From the NCBI RefSeq assembly GCF_010211755.1, contig NZ_PDWR01000019.1:1-64000 (forward strand): a stretch of 64,000 nucleotides of DNA, read 5' to 3'. Shown here piece by piece: positions 36,035-44,923 of the stretch. Position numbers and translations under genes: made by a program. The DNA comes from Pseudoxanthomonas sangjuensis (GTDB lineage: Bacteria; Pseudomonadota; Gammaproteobacteria; Xanthomonadales; Xanthomonadaceae). Each line of letters opens with the position of its first letter. The stretch's first letter is position 1. A model generated the notes under the pieces. That model had not been told where the DNA came from, searched no databases, and worked only from the letters and a program-made list of their open reading frames with translations.

Positions 36035-38625
36035 TGGCCGCCTCCTGCCGACAGCACCAGCCGGCCGCGTTCGCGGAAGTTCGGGTTGTTGGCCAGTTGC
36101 GCGATCTCGAGCCGGCCGATGCGGATCACGCCTTCCTCGAGCGCGGCATTGCCGCCATCGTTCAGGCGGCGGAAGCGATCGACGCGCACCGAGGCCACGC
36201 CTTCCACCGCCTGCGCCGCGGCGACCACGGCGCTGAGCCAGACCGGATCGCCGAAGCTGAAATTGTCGGGATGGAACAGGCCGCGGCTGCCGTCGCCGTG
36301 CATGCGCGCGCTGAGCATGCGTTCCACCGCCTGCACCACGTCGCTGCGGAAATGGCCGGGCTTCACGCAGACGTGCAGGGCGATGTCGAGCGGCACCGGG
36401 CGCGGCGAATCGACTTCGAGGTCGTAGCCGGCCATGCGGAAGCGCTCGAGGTGGCGGCGCAGGCGCGCTTCGAACGCGGCGTCCACTTCCGCGCCGCCGG
36501 GGCGGTCGGCGCTGACGAATACGGTGTGCCAGCTGCCGGTCCAGCGGAACGTGGCGGCGGCGTGCGCGACTTCGGCGTGGCGCTCGCTGGCCGCGGCGTA
36601 GTCGGCGGCGGTGACCGCGCGTTCCTGGGTGCGGAACGCGTACGGCGCGTCGCGGCGCACGGCTTCGACGTCCTCGGGGTCGATGCCGCCGGCGGCGGCC
36701 ATCGGATTGCCGACGCCGGCGATCAGGCCGGGGTCGGGCACGTCCAATGGGTTGTCGTACAGGCCGGGGTCGAACACCAGGTGCGCCAGCGCGTCGGCGC
36801 CGATGTTGCCGGCGCTGCCGTTGCCGATGCGGTAGTTCGCGACGAACGCGGTGCCCGGGTTCGGTCGTTCGCCGTGGCGGTCGTCGCCGAAGCGCAGGCG
36901 GGCGAGGCCGTCGGGTTCGGTCTCGACGACGAAATGCGGATCGCCGGCGCCGCTGCCGAGCAGGTCGTGGCGCGACTGCCACAGGCGCTCGCCGACGCCG
37001 TCGGTGCCGTGCAGGACGATGCGCGGCAAGGCGTGGCGCACGTCGAGCGGCAGCAGCAGGCTGGCCGGCCAGAACGGGTCGGTGGTCGAGCCGGGCAGGG
37101 CGGACAGCAGTTCGGCGAGGTCGAAGCCGTGCGTCAGCGGGCGCCCGGCCAGCGTCGGCCGGTAGCGCACCGGCACCGGCGGCGCGGGCTCGGTATCGCA
37201 ACGGCATCCGGATTCCTGCGGCGATGGCGCGTAGCGGCGCACGTCCCCGGACACGGGCGGCAGTTCTTCCGGATCCGGCGGCAGGCTGCGGCCGTGGTCG
37301 GCCAGCACGATGTTGCCCAGGGCGACGCTGACGATTTCGCCGGGACGCTCGGCAACGCCCAGGCACAAGGGGAACGGCAGCGCGTCGGCGGCGTCCCAGG
37401 CGATGCGGGTGACGTCGAGCGGCGCATCGACCGGCGGTTCGGCGAACAGCTGCCCGGACGGATCCTGCGTCGCCTCGACTTCGGTCAGGCGCACCGCCCA
37501 GCGCCGTTCGCGGTCGGCGTCGGCTGCGTTGCCGGTGGCGGGACCGCGTACTTCGCACAGCACCAGCACGTCGCCCGGCGCCAGCGGCGGATGCCCGACC
37601 CGCGTCGCTTCGGTGGCGCCGCGCGGCAGGCAGCAGCCGAGGGCGCCCCACGCATGGAAATGCAGTTCGTTGCAGTCTTCGTGCAGCACCAGGCGATGCG
37701 CGGTTTCGAACACCCCCGGGTCGGCGGCCAGCGCTTCGCGCTCGGCGCGCGAACCGCGTTCCAGCACCGCCGGCGCATCCGGCACGCGGCTGAGCAGCGG
37801 CATGCCTTTCGCCAGCACCACCTCGCCGCCGCCTTCGGCCACGCGCACCTGCACCCAGGCGCGCGCGTTGCAGCCGTCGTGCAGGCGGTAATCGACCAGC
37901 CGCGCGTGGCGCCGCACCGAGACGCGGCGGCGCGCGGTGGAAAGGTAGGCCTCGTTGGCGACCGCGTCCTGGCGGTAGGACAGGTTGTCGGCGGCGTAGG
38001 CCAGCAGTTCGACCAGGGCCACGCCGACGTCGGCGGCGGAACGCTCGCCCCAGCCCGGCGCGAGCAGGCTGAGCCGGTCCAGCATCATCCGCCGGAAACC
38101 GGGGTAGTCCTTCGCGAGGTAGTCGATGTTGGGGATTTCGACCGGCTCCGGCGGGCACGGCTGCGACTGCGCGCAGTCGTAGTCGGACGGGCATTCGACC
38201 TTGAACGAGAACTCGATGCGCGACAGCCGCGGGTCGAAGCCGGGCGGCGGATCGCCGCTGCCGGAATCGGCGACGAGCGCCAGCGTGTAGCGCGAGAAAT
38301 CGCCTTCGCCGTCGGTGCGCACCACCAGCGTGCGCGGCAGGTCGTCGACGCCATCCACGAGCCCCGGTTCGGCCTCGGCCGGCAGCGCGTCGGCCGGCGC
38401 GCACCACGCCACGCCGACGCGGCGGATGCGCTCGCCGCCGTCGATGCGGAGGTTGTCCGGCGCCAGCGCGAAACCGTCGCGCAGCAGGCGCACGAACAGC
38501 GTGCGCTGGCGCGGCACGCCGGGCGGCGCGGCGCGGTCCAGCACTTCGACGAAGTCGATGGCGTTGTCGCTGCCGAAGCGGCGCAGCACCTCGAGCCGGC
38601 GCGGGTCGCAGCAATGGAATTTCAT
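36031..38625 (-). CDS. eCIS: baseplate J-like wedge protein (Afp11/gp6-like)
   Basis: An 864-residue protein with the N-terminus MKFHCCDPRRLEVLRRFGSD. The J-type core comprises NIDYLAKDYPGFRRMMLDRL, VALVELLAYAADNLSYRQDA and ANEAYLSTARRRVSVRRHAR, then FGDDRHGERPNPGTAFVANY and TAADYAAASERHAEVAHA. It corresponds to the wedge scaffold of contractile tails (T4 gp6, Afp11). A Cys pair occurs in ESGCRCDTEP. The ATG at 38625 overlaps the gp25-like stop. The following gene is a second J-type protein, a pairing seen in other extracellular injection clusters. Confidence 0.9.
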   Translation of the reverse strand: MKFHCCDPRRLEVLRRFGSDNAIDFVEVLDRAAPPGVPRQRTLFVRLLRDGFALAPDNLRIDGGERIRRVGVAWCAPADALPAEAEPGLVDGVDDLPRTLVVRTDGEGDFSRYTLALVADSGSGDPPPGFDPRLSRIEFSFKVECPSDYDCAQSQPCPPEPVEIPNIDYLAKDYPGFRRMMLDRLSLLAPGWGERSAADVGVALVELLAYAADNLSYRQDAVANEAYLSTARRRVSVRRHARLVDYRLHDGCNARAWVQVRVAEGGGEVVLAKGMPLLSRVPDAPAVLERGSRAEREALAADPGVFETAHRLVLHEDCNELHFHAWGALGCCLPRGATEATRVGHPPLAPGDVLVLCEVRGPATGNAADADRERRWAVRLTEVEATQDPSGQLFAEPPVDAPLDVTRIAWDAADALPFPLCLGVAERPGEIVSVALGNIVLADHGRSLPPDPEELPPVSGDVRRYAPSPQESGCRCDTEPAPPVPVRYRPTLAGRPLTHGFDLAELLSALPGSTTDPFWPASLLLPLDVRHALPRIVLHGTDGVGERLWQSRHDLLGSGAGDPHFVVETEPDGLARLRFGDDRHGERPNPGTAFVANYRIGNGSAGNIGADALAHLVFDPGLYDNPLDVPDPGLIAGVGNPMAAAGGIDPEDVEAVRRDAPYAFRTQERAVTAADYAAASERHAEVAHAAATFRWTGSWHTVFVSADRPGGAEVDAAFEARLRRHLERFRMAGYDLEVDSPRPVPLDIALHVCVKPGHFRSDVVQAVERMLSARMHGDGSRGLFHPDNFSFGDPVWLSAVVAAAQAVEGVASVRVDRFRRLNDGGNAALEEGVIRIGRLEIAQLANNPNFRERGRLVLSAGGGQ

Positions 38626-38996
38626 GCGCCGCCTCCCGCCACCTGCACGGTGGCGCGCCGCTCGCTGCCGTCGCGCAGCAGGCGGTAGTCGATGCCGACC
38701 AGCAGCGTGCCGTCGAGGTTCTCGACCTGCACCCGCTGCACGGCGATCAGGTGCGACAGGTGCTGTTGCAGCGACGCCTGCACCAGCATCTGGGTGGCGG
38801 CGGCGATCGGCGCGCTGTTCGGTTCGAACACCAGTTGCAGCAGGCCGCTGCCGAAGTCCGGGCGCATCACGCGCTCGCCGGGCGCGGTCAGCAGCACCTG
38901 TTCGATCAGGTCGCGGACGTGGTCGGCGTCGCCGGTCTGCGCGCTGCGGCCGCGGCCGTCGAAGTGGTAGGGGAAGTCGAGATGCGCCATCGCCAT
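38622..38996 (-). CDS. eCIS: gp25-like baseplate wedge protein
   Basis: A 124-residue protein of the GPW/gp25 family (Afp9-like). LDFPYHFDGRGRSAQTGD is followed by the conserved LIEQVLLTAPGERVMRPDFGSGLLQLVF core. In T4 and type VI systems gp25/TssE starts sheath polymerisation at the baseplate. Six bases separate it from the PAAR-like gene, and its stop overlaps the first J-type gene. Confidence 0.92.
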   Translation of the reverse strand: MAMAHLDFPYHFDGRGRSAQTGDADHVRDLIEQVLLTAPGERVMRPDFGSGLLQLVFEPNSAPIAAATQMLVQASLQQHLSHLIAVQRVQVENLDGTLLVGIDYRLLRDGSERRATVQVAGGGA

Positions 38997-39002
38997 CCTC
39001 CT

Positions 39003-39320
39003 TCAGGTCGCCAGCGCGCGGGTCTGCGTGGCCACGGCCTGCATGCCGGTGCCGGTGGCGATGCACACCGCGGTGCCGCCGACGATGGCCGCGGGCAAGC
39101 CGCCGGCGAGCACGCGCGTCGCGCCGACGATCCATTGCCCGCTCGCGCAGAACGGACCCGACGAAGCCGACAGCGAGCAGCCGGCGATCACGTAGGGCGT
39201 GGTGACCTGCACCAGCGGCTGGCCGGACAGCGTCACCCGCGGGAACGGCATCGTCGCGGTCGCGGTGCCCGCGTGCATGCACATGACGGTCGCGCCGAGA
39301 TGGAGGATGGGCATCGGCAT
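39003..39320 (-). CDS. eCIS: PAAR-like spike tip protein
   Basis: A 105-residue protein of the PAAR-like family. It has an MPMPILHLGATVMCMHAGTA start and a Gly/Ala-rich repeat structure ending VGGTAVCIATGTGMQAV. Cys14, His16 and later Cys residues could bind the metal ion that sharpens the spike tip in PAAR proteins. It is encoded right after the spike (1-bp gap), the same order as in other contractile systems (compare Afp10), and has no C-terminal toxin extension, so it is structural only. Confidence 0.85.
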   Translation of the reverse strand: MPMPILHLGATVMCMHAGTATATMPFPRVTLSGQPLVQVTTPYVIAGCSLSASSGPFCASGQWIVGATRVLAGGLPAAIVGGTAVCIATGTGMQAVATQTRALAT

Positions 39321-39321
39321 C

Positions 39322-39831
39322 TCACACCACCGTCAGCGCGCCGAGGTTGATGTCGACGGTCGGGCCGGTCATGTTGATCGTCGCGCCCTTGCCGTTGGAA
39401 ATGACGATGCCGACGTCGCTGACCGAGATCATCGCGCCGCCGCTGGTCTGGATCAGGATGCCGCCGGTGGGGCCGGGCACGTCGCTGATCACCAGGCCGT
39501 TCTTCGCCAGCGTCTGCAGGGTGATCCCGGACACGCCGGGCGGCACCATTCGCGCCAGCACCGGGATGTCGGCCTCGGCGTAGTAGCCGCCGACCCACAC
39601 CGGATAGTCGGGATCGCCGCGTTCGAACTCGACCCAAACGCCGGCGCCGATCGGCGGCACGGTGAACATGCCCATGTTCATGCCCGCCACCGGCAGGCAC
39701 GGCATCGCCCAGCTGCTGAGCAGGTTGCCGCCGACGTCGGGCACCTCGACCAGCAGCCGGCCCTTCATCATCGGGTCGACGTTGTTGCGTACCGAGCCGC
39801 GGAACTTGCCGTAGAAGCGTGCATCGCTCAT
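39322..39831 (-). CDS. eCIS: baseplate spike protein (gp5/gpV-like OB-fold)
   Basis: A 169-residue spike. FYGKFRGSVRNNVDPMMKGR leads into an OB-fold domain (VEVPDVGGNLLSSWAMPCLP and GVWVEFERGDPDYPVWVGGY), as in phage baseplate assembly protein V. The C-terminus (GGILIQTSGGAMISVSDVGI, then VISNGKGATINMTGP) is the beta-prism of the needle. It is separate from the hub domain, whereas VgrG and Afp8 fuse the two. It overlaps the hub stop by 4 bp. Confidence 0.9.
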   Translation of the reverse strand: MSDARFYGKFRGSVRNNVDPMMKGRLLVEVPDVGGNLLSSWAMPCLPVAGMNMGMFTVPPIGAGVWVEFERGDPDYPVWVGGYYAEADIPVLARMVPPGVSGITLQTLAKNGLVISDVPGPTGGILIQTSGGAMISVSDVGIVISNGKGATINMTGPTVDINLGALTVV

Positions 39832-40958
39832 GTCGGCACCGTCGGGATCGTGGAGATCAGGCCGTTGCGCGCCAGCGAGAAGCTCTGCCGGTACGCGCCG
39901 CGTTCGATCTGGTGGCTGACGCTCTTGACGTAGTACAGGCCGTCGAACGGCAGGCCGGCGCCGCGCACGCCGACCAGACGCCGCGACTTCAGCAGGCGGC
40001 CGTAGCGGGCCACGTCGAGCTGGCCGCTGCCGAACACCGAATCGCTGTTCTGCCCGGCGAAAGCCAGGCCCCTGGCCAGCGCGCCGGCCACGCCCAGGTG
40101 CGCGGTGTCGGCCAGCTTCTCGATCTTCGGCGGCAGCGGCGGGATCGCGCCCAGCGGCGGGTTCAGCGGAGTGACGTCGGGGATCAATACCGGGATGCCG
40201 ACCTTGCTGTTGGCTTCCTGGAAATAGACGATCGGCATCTTCTTGCGTTCGCGGTCGAAGTTGAACGACAGTTGCTCGACGTTGGTCAGCGCGTCCATGC
40301 CGGTGGTCAGCGCCGGCTGCGGTTCGCCGACGCGCACCTCCGGGCCCCAGTAGGCGATGCTGTTGCCCGGCGCGAGGCCGGGTTCGACGTAGAAGACGTA
40401 GCCGGCCTCGCCGGCCAGGCGCTTGACGTAGGCGTAGTCGGAGCCCTGCTGCGACGGAATGCGCTCGGTCGGCAACGGCGGCTCGTCGACGATGCTCGGG
40501 ATCACCATCGGCACCACGCCCAGCGCCGCGTACTTGGCGAGGATCGCCAGCACCCGCAGCGACGGCGGCATCGCCGGGAACGGCAGGCCGGGGATCTCGA
40601 TCACGTCCATCAGCGCCGACAGGTCCTTGCCCTTGACCACCAGCTTGCCCACGCCGCCTTCGCCGGGCACGGTGTCCACGTTCGTCGCCATGCCGTCGGC
40701 GATGACTTCGTCGCGGCCGTTGATGGTCACCACCAGCACCACGCGCATCAGCGGCACGCCGCCACCGCCGCCGCTGATCAGGAACAGCGTGCGCAGCGGC
40801 GAACGCGCCGGCAGTTCGAAGGTCAGTTCGAAACCGCTCTGCGCGTCGCCGGAGCCGGCCTCGACCTTCGCCGAGACCAGCGCCTCGACGATCTCGCGCG
40901 GCGCCGGTACCGGCACCGGGCCGATCAGCAGCTTCAGCTTGACGCCACGCACGTCCAT
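39828..40958 (-). CDS. eCIS: baseplate hub protein (gp27-like)
   Basis: A 376-residue protein related to the hub half of VgrG and to phage late control gene D proteins. The pattern includes LVVTINGRDEVIADG, LVVKGKDLSALMDVIEIPGL, SDYAYVKRLAGEAGYVFYVE and a final LYYVKSVSHQIERGAYRQSF. It should form the trimeric platform between tube and spike. It lies 2 bp after the gp53-like gene and overlaps the spike gene, so hub and spike are made together as separate chains. Confidence 0.88.
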   Translation of the reverse strand: MDVRGVKLKLLIGPVPVPAPREIVEALVSAKVEAGSGDAQSGFELTFELPARSPLRTLFLISGGGGGVPLMRVVLVVTINGRDEVIADGMATNVDTVPGEGGVGKLVVKGKDLSALMDVIEIPGLPFPAMPPSLRVLAILAKYAALGVVPMVIPSIVDEPPLPTERIPSQQGSDYAYVKRLAGEAGYVFYVEPGLAPGNSIAYWGPEVRVGEPQPALTTGMDALTNVEQLSFNFDRERKKMPIVYFQEANSKVGIPVLIPDVTPLNPPLGAIPPLPPKIEKLADTAHLGVAGALARGLAFAGQNSDSVFGSGQLDVARYGRLLKSRRLVGVRGAGLPFDGLYYVKSVSHQIERGAYRQSFSLARNGLISTIPTVPT

Positions 40959-40960
40959 GC

Positions 40961-41308
40961 TCAGGCCGCGCCCCCCGGAATGGCGACGCGCTCGCCGGGG
41001 CGATCGCTCAGTTCGAACGGATCGGCGACGGCGTTCGCGTCGGCGATGCGCCAGTACAGCAACGGTTCGCCGAGGGCGCGCGCGGCGAGCAGGTCGGGGC
41101 GGTCGAACGCGGCGACGGTCGCTTCCACCGCGATCGAGATGTCGCGGCGCTGCGGGATGAAGCGGCGGCGCACGAACGGCAGCGGCGGCTCGCCGGCGCC
41201 GCGCTCGAACAGCGCCAGCGGCACGCCGCGGTAGCGGCTCATCGGGTCGAAGGGCTCGCTGGGGATCGCGCCCGCGTCGATCAGCAACTGGATCGGATCG
41301 GTGCTCAT
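40961..41308 (-). CDS. eCIS: small gp53/LysM-like baseplate protein
   Basis: A 115-residue protein with central segment RYRGVPLALFERGAGEPPLP, then FVRRRFIPQ, and a C-terminal YWRIADANAVADPFELSDRPGERVAIP. The latter resembles the LysM-like end of T4 gp53 (W.IAdaN, then G..l.IP). In tails this protein contacts the wedge and hub. It sits between the tube-adaptor and the hub genes, 10 bp after the former. Identification rests on this pattern and position only. Confidence 0.75.
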   Translation of the reverse strand: MSTDPIQLLIDAGAIPSEPFDPMSRYRGVPLALFERGAGEPPLPFVRRRFIPQRRDISIAVEATVAAFDRPDLLAARALGEPLLYWRIADANAVADPFELSDRPGERVAIPGGAA

Positions 41309-41318
41309 CGTCGGTTCC

Positions 41319-41981
41319 TCAGGGCAGGGCGTCCAGGCCCAGCGTTTCCAGCGCGGCGCTGGCCGACTGGCCGGCCAGCGATTCGCGCGTGCGCAGGTGG
41401 TTGACGAACAGGGATCCGCCGCGGTGGCGGAAGCCGAGGTCGTCGGTGGACAGCACGCGCAGGCCCAGGCTGAGCTTGGCGCGGATCGGGTTGAGCGCGG
41501 CGTCGAAGGCTTCCTCGGTCACCGACAGCTCGGTCACGCGCACCGGCGCGACGCGGTTGCGGCCCCACACGAACAGCACCAGCGGCGCTTCGGGCGGCAG
41601 GATCTCGAGCGCGCCGCCGGAGGCCAGCGCGTCCAGTGCCAGCAGCTCGTCGACCGATGGGTTCACCAGCGATTCCAGCGCCGCGATCTGCGGGGCGATG
41701 CCGTGGCGCACGGCGGTGGAGTTGTCGCCGGGCCGTTCCAACTGGTCGGTCGCGTCGATCTCGGCTTCGATGCGCAGGGTTTCGATCGCCGGCCCCTTCA
41801 GCCGGAACGGTTGCGCGCGCTCGCCGCCGCCTTCGCCGCCGGTGCCCTGCACCTGGTAGCTGCGCGACAGCGAATCCGGGTTGTACTGCAGCGCGATCGT
41901 GCGCCGCGGCGCGCCGTTGCCGCCGGGCGGCAGGATCACCAGGCCGCCCTTGATCAGTTTCGGGGAAGAAGAAAGGCTCAT
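41319..41981 (-). CDS. eCIS: CIS tube-family adaptor (Afp7-like)
   Basis: A 220-residue protein of the contractile-injection tube/LysM-associated family. KGGLVILPPGGNGAPRRTIA is followed by LQYNPDSLSRSYQVQG, then LRIEAEIDATDQL and LVLFVWGRNRVAPVRVTELS, EEAFDAALNPIRAKLSLGL. Proteins of this type (Afp7/Pvc7) join the inner tube to the hub. The FQYNPxxLxR segment is the family hallmark. It lies 9 bp after the third DUF4157 gene, and the gp53-like gene follows. Confidence 0.88.
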   Translation of the reverse strand: MSLSSSPKLIKGGLVILPPGGNGAPRRTIALQYNPDSLSRSYQVQGTGGEGGGERAQPFRLKGPAIETLRIEAEIDATDQLERPGDNSTAVRHGIAPQIAALESLVNPSVDELLALDALASGGALEILPPEAPLVLFVWGRNRVAPVRVTELSVTEEAFDAALNPIRAKLSLGLRVLSTDDLGFRHRGGSLFVNHLRTRESLAGQSASAALETLGLDALP

Positions 41982-41990
41982 GGTCGCGGC

Positions 41991-43604
41991 TCAGGGATAC
42001 AGGCTCTGGAAATAGGCGAAGGTGGCCGGCCGCAACTGGCGCAGCGTTTCCCGCGCCCCGACGTACATCGCGAACGATTCGGCGTACATCTCCTGGTAGT
42101 CGGTATCCGAATAGGTCGTGACGCCGCCGCTGAGCGTGGCGGTGGTGCCCTCTGGCGTGGTGCGGGAACCGCTGGTGTCGCGGCGCACGCCGTCGCGGCG
42201 CACCGCGGCGCGGAAGGCGGGCGATGCATCGCCGGCGTTCTCCTGGATTTCGTCGTTGCCGCTGCCGTCGGCGGCGGCGCCCCAACGGCTGCCGGATGGG
42301 GAACGCACGGCCAGCAGCGTGCGTCGTGCGGCCGGGGTCTGGCCGGCGCTGTTGTAGGCCTGCCAGGCGCGTTCGAGCACGCGCAGGTCGATCGCGTGGC
42401 CGACTTCGTGCAGCACGTTGCGCACCGCCAGCGGGCGCTGCCCGACGCGCAGGTCGCTGGATGCGGGGAAGGCGAGGTTGTTGAGTTCCACCGTGTCGGT
42501 GGCGCTGTCGTAGTGCCCGCCTTCCGCGCCGGTGCCCGTGCCGATGCGACGGAATGTGAGGCCGGCCGCGGCGGTCAGCGATGCCGCCGGCAGCAGATCC
42601 AGCGCCTGGTGCAGCGTGGTGTAGTCGGCGTCGGTCCAATTGCCGCTGACGGTGAAGCTGCTTGAGCCGACCGTGAAGGTCCCGCTGGTCGGCACGGTCT
42701 GCGCCGCAGGCGCGGCCAGCGTGGCGCCGACCTGTTCGATCAGCATGATCGTCGCCGAACTCGCGGTACTCCCGCTGCCGGTGGTGTGGGTGAAATGGGT
42801 GAACCGATAGGTGGTGCGCGCACCGCCGTGCGCGCTCAGGTCCAGGTCGACCTCGATGCTGCTGTTCAACGGCAGCGCGTTGGTGTCGCCGGCGATCCAG
42901 GCGGCGATGCTGCCCAGCCCGGTGTGCAGCGCGGCCGGGATCGCAGGATCGAAGCTGTTGGTCGCGCCGACCGAGCGCGATTCGCTGGGCCGGCCGCTCG
43001 GCATGATCGTGAAGAACGCGGTGATCCGCGCCGTCGGTACCGTCACCGCGGTCGTGCCGACGTGGATGGCGCGGCGTTCGGCTGCCGGGATCGCCGACAA
43101 CGAGGTCGGCTGGCGCTGGATCAATCGCCGCAGCGGATGCGGCGCGCCGGACAGCGCCGATTGCTGCACCACGTGCGCCAGCTCGTGGGTCAGCAGGCGG
43201 TGGCCGGCTTGCGTATGCGGCGCGTAGGCGCCGCGGTTGAACACGATGTCGTGGCCCGTCGTATAGGCATGGGCCTGCAATGCTTCGGCGGAAGCGGCTG
43301 CGGAATCATCGGCATGCACGCGCACCTGCGAGAAATCGCGGCGGAAACGCGCTTCCATCAACTCGCGACTGGAACGCTCCAGCGGCTGCCCGCTGCCGGC
43401 CAGCGCCGCGTCCATGCTTGCGGCTGCATCGTCGTGAAGGGAAACGGCGGGGGAGGGCGGGGTATTTCCGTCCGGCCATGCCTGCACGCGCGGCGTGCGT
43501 CCGTCGGCCACCGCATCGGCAGCCCGCTCCGCTTCCCGCTCGCCGGCACCATCGGCTGCGCCGATTTGCAGCCGTGCGGGTTTCGCCGCGATGGTGCCGG
43601 GCAC
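41991..43604 (-). CDS. eCIS: DUF4157 protein 3, putative zinc metallopeptidase cargo
   Basis: About 537 residues from a GTG at 43604 (start uncertain). [21 protein letters not shown] is followed by the DUF4157 core (DFSQVRVHADDSAAASAEAL, GHDIVFNRGAYAP, LLTHELAHVVQQS, about residue 138). A beta-rich middle follows, then a second site LHEVGHAIDLRVL (about 397) with a downstream YAESFAMYVGARETL. HEVGH plus a distant ESF/E is the layout of a gluzincin peptidase (lethal-factor-like), so enzymatic activity is plausible. The frame is open upstream to 43892, and the conserved N-terminal [13 protein letters not shown] lies before the GTG. This suggests that the true start, or a fusion to DUF4157 protein 2, is hidden by a 1-nt error at the G run 43686-43691. 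Confidence 0.8.
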   Translation of the reverse strand: MPGTIAAKPARLQIGAADGAGEREAERAADAVADGRTPRVQAWPDGNTPPSPAVSLHDDAAASMDAALAGSGQPLERSSRELMEARFRRDFSQVRVHADDSAAASAEALQAHAYTTGHDIVFNRGAYAPHTQAGHRLLTHELAHVVQQSALSGAPHPLRRLIQRQPTSLSAIPAAERRAIHVGTTAVTVPTARITAFFTIMPSGRPSESRSVGATNSFDPAIPAALHTGLGSIAAWIAGDTNALPLNSSIEVDLDLSAHGGARTTYRFTHFTHTTGSGSTASSATIMLIEQVGATLAAPAAQTVPTSGTFTVGSSSFTVSGNWTDADYTTLHQALDLLPAASLTAAAGLTFRRIGTGTGAEGGHYDSATDTVELNNLAFPASSDLRVGQRPLAVRNVLHEVGHAIDLRVLERAWQAYNSAGQTPAARRTLLAVRSPSGSRWGAAADGSGNDEIQENAGDASPAFRAAVRRDGVRRDTSGSRTTPEGTTATLSGGVTTYSDTDYQEMYAESFAMYVGARETLRQLRPATFAYFQSLYP

Positions 43605-44923
43605 GGAGCGGTATGGCGACGCGCGCCCCGCGGCATCGGTCGTCGCGCGGCGCTCGATGCGGACCGACGCCCGGCTCCCGGCGCGCCCCCCGCATCCGCC
43701 GGCGTCGCTGACGGCTCGCGCCGCCGCCGCGACGAGCCGGGTGCGCCGACCCGCGCGCGCACCAGCTCGATGTACGGCTCGGCCAGGACCACGGTCTCGA
43801 TGTCGCGCAGCCGTTGCTGGCCGCCTTCGGCATCGGCGGAATAGGCGTCCGCGTTCAGCCGGCGCAGCGCTTCGTTGTAGTCGGAGATGCATTCGGCCTG
43901 CTGCTCGGCGTTCCAGTCGGCCCAGTCGATGTGGTTGCGCACCGCGTCGCGCCAGTTGTAGGCCGCGTTGCGGTCGCCGCCGGTGACCGCGGCCTTGATC
44001 TGCGGAATCAGGCTGGACGGGATGTAGGCCAGGCCGCCGTTCTGGTATTGCCAGACGTGGCCCATCTCGTGCGCCAGGACCAGCGTGCCGGCGTCCGACA
44101 GGTCCAGGGTGTCGCCGACGAAATGTTCGTCCTGCAGGTTGATGGTGTTGCCGGTGGTCCGCGCCGCGCCGGCGGACAGCGCGCTGCCGCGGGTGATGGT
44201 GACCGCGTCGTAGTCGACCGAGTCGCGGAAGATCTCGCGCAGGTAGGTCTTCTCGGCGCTGCTCAGGCCGCGGCTGCGGCGCGAGGCGAGGTCGCCGACG
44301 ATCGCACCGCCGACCAGGCCGGCGAGTCCGCCGACGATGCCGCCGACGACCATGCCGACCGGGCCGAGCAGCGAACCGATGGCGATGCCGATGCCGGCGC
44401 CCGCGCCGCCGCCGAGCAACCCGCCGACGATCGAACCGAACAACGAGCGCTGCAGGGTCGGTGGCCCATGCCGCGGCCGCGGCGCCTGCGTCGCCGCGCT
44501 TTCCGGCCGGCCGAATCCCGTCGCCGCGCGCTCGGCCTCGTGCTCGGCCGCGCTGTCGTGCGCATCGACGCGCAATGCGCCGCCCGCGGCAACCCGCCCG
44601 TCCTGCTGCAGCACGTGCGCGGCTTCGTGCGCGACCAGGCGGCGGCCTTCGATGCTGCCGGGCCGGTAGGCGCCGGGCGCGAACACGATGTCGCGGCCGA
44701 CGGTGTAGGCCTCGGCGCCGAGCGCCAGCGCCGAGGCGCCCGCCTCGGCATCGGCGTGGATGCGCACGTCGCCGAAGTCGCGGCCGTAGTGCCGCGCGAG
44801 TTCGCCGTTCAGGGCGGGCGGCAGCGCGACGGCAGGGGCGTCCAGCGCCCTGCGCACGTCCGGTGCCCGCATGCGCTGCCGCGATGCGGATTGCGGCGGG
44901 GGCAGGTCGTTGTCCCGGTTCAT
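43358..44923 (-). CDS. eCIS: DUF4157 protein 2 with glycine-zipper segment (3' end frameshifted)
   Basis: The DUF4157 core is at residues 40-110 ([50 protein letters not shown]). A strongly hydrophobic glycine-zipper stretch of about 55 residues ([20 protein letters not shown] onwards) could insert into a membrane. A second [13 protein letters not shown] site lies near residue 283. The ATG at 44923 overlaps the previous stop (ATGA) with AGGA upstream. Plausible protein ends near ARVGAPGSS (about 43745); beyond it the frame is Arg-rich and overlaps the third DUF4157 gene by about 250 bp. One extra G in the six-G run 43686-43691 would fuse genes 2 and 3 in frame. The listed end is the literal stop. 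Confidence 0.75.
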   Translation of the reverse strand: MNRDNDLPPPQSASRQRMRAPDVRRALDAPAVALPPALNGELARHYGRDFGDVRIHADAEAGASALALGAEAYTVGRDIVFAPGAYRPGSIEGRRLVAHEAAHVLQQDGRVAAGGALRVDAHDSAAEHEAERAATGFGRPESAATQAPRPRHGPPTLQRSLFGSIVGGLLGGGAGAGIGIAIGSLLGPVGMVVGGIVGGLAGLVGGAIVGDLASRRSRGLSSAEKTYLREIFRDSVDYDAVTITRGSALSAGAARTTGNTINLQDEHFVGDTLDLSDAGTLVLAHEMGHVWQYQNGGLAYIPSSLIPQIKAAVTGGDRNAAYNWRDAVRNHIDWADWNAEQQAECISDYNEALRRLNADAYSADAEGGQQRLRDIETVVLAEPYIELVRARVGAPGSSRRRREPSATPADAGGAPGAGRRSASSAARRPMPRGARRHTAPCPAPSRRNPHGCKSAQPMVPASGKRSGLPMRWPTDARRACRHGRTEIPRPPPPFPFTTMQPQAWTRRWPAAGSRWSVPVAS

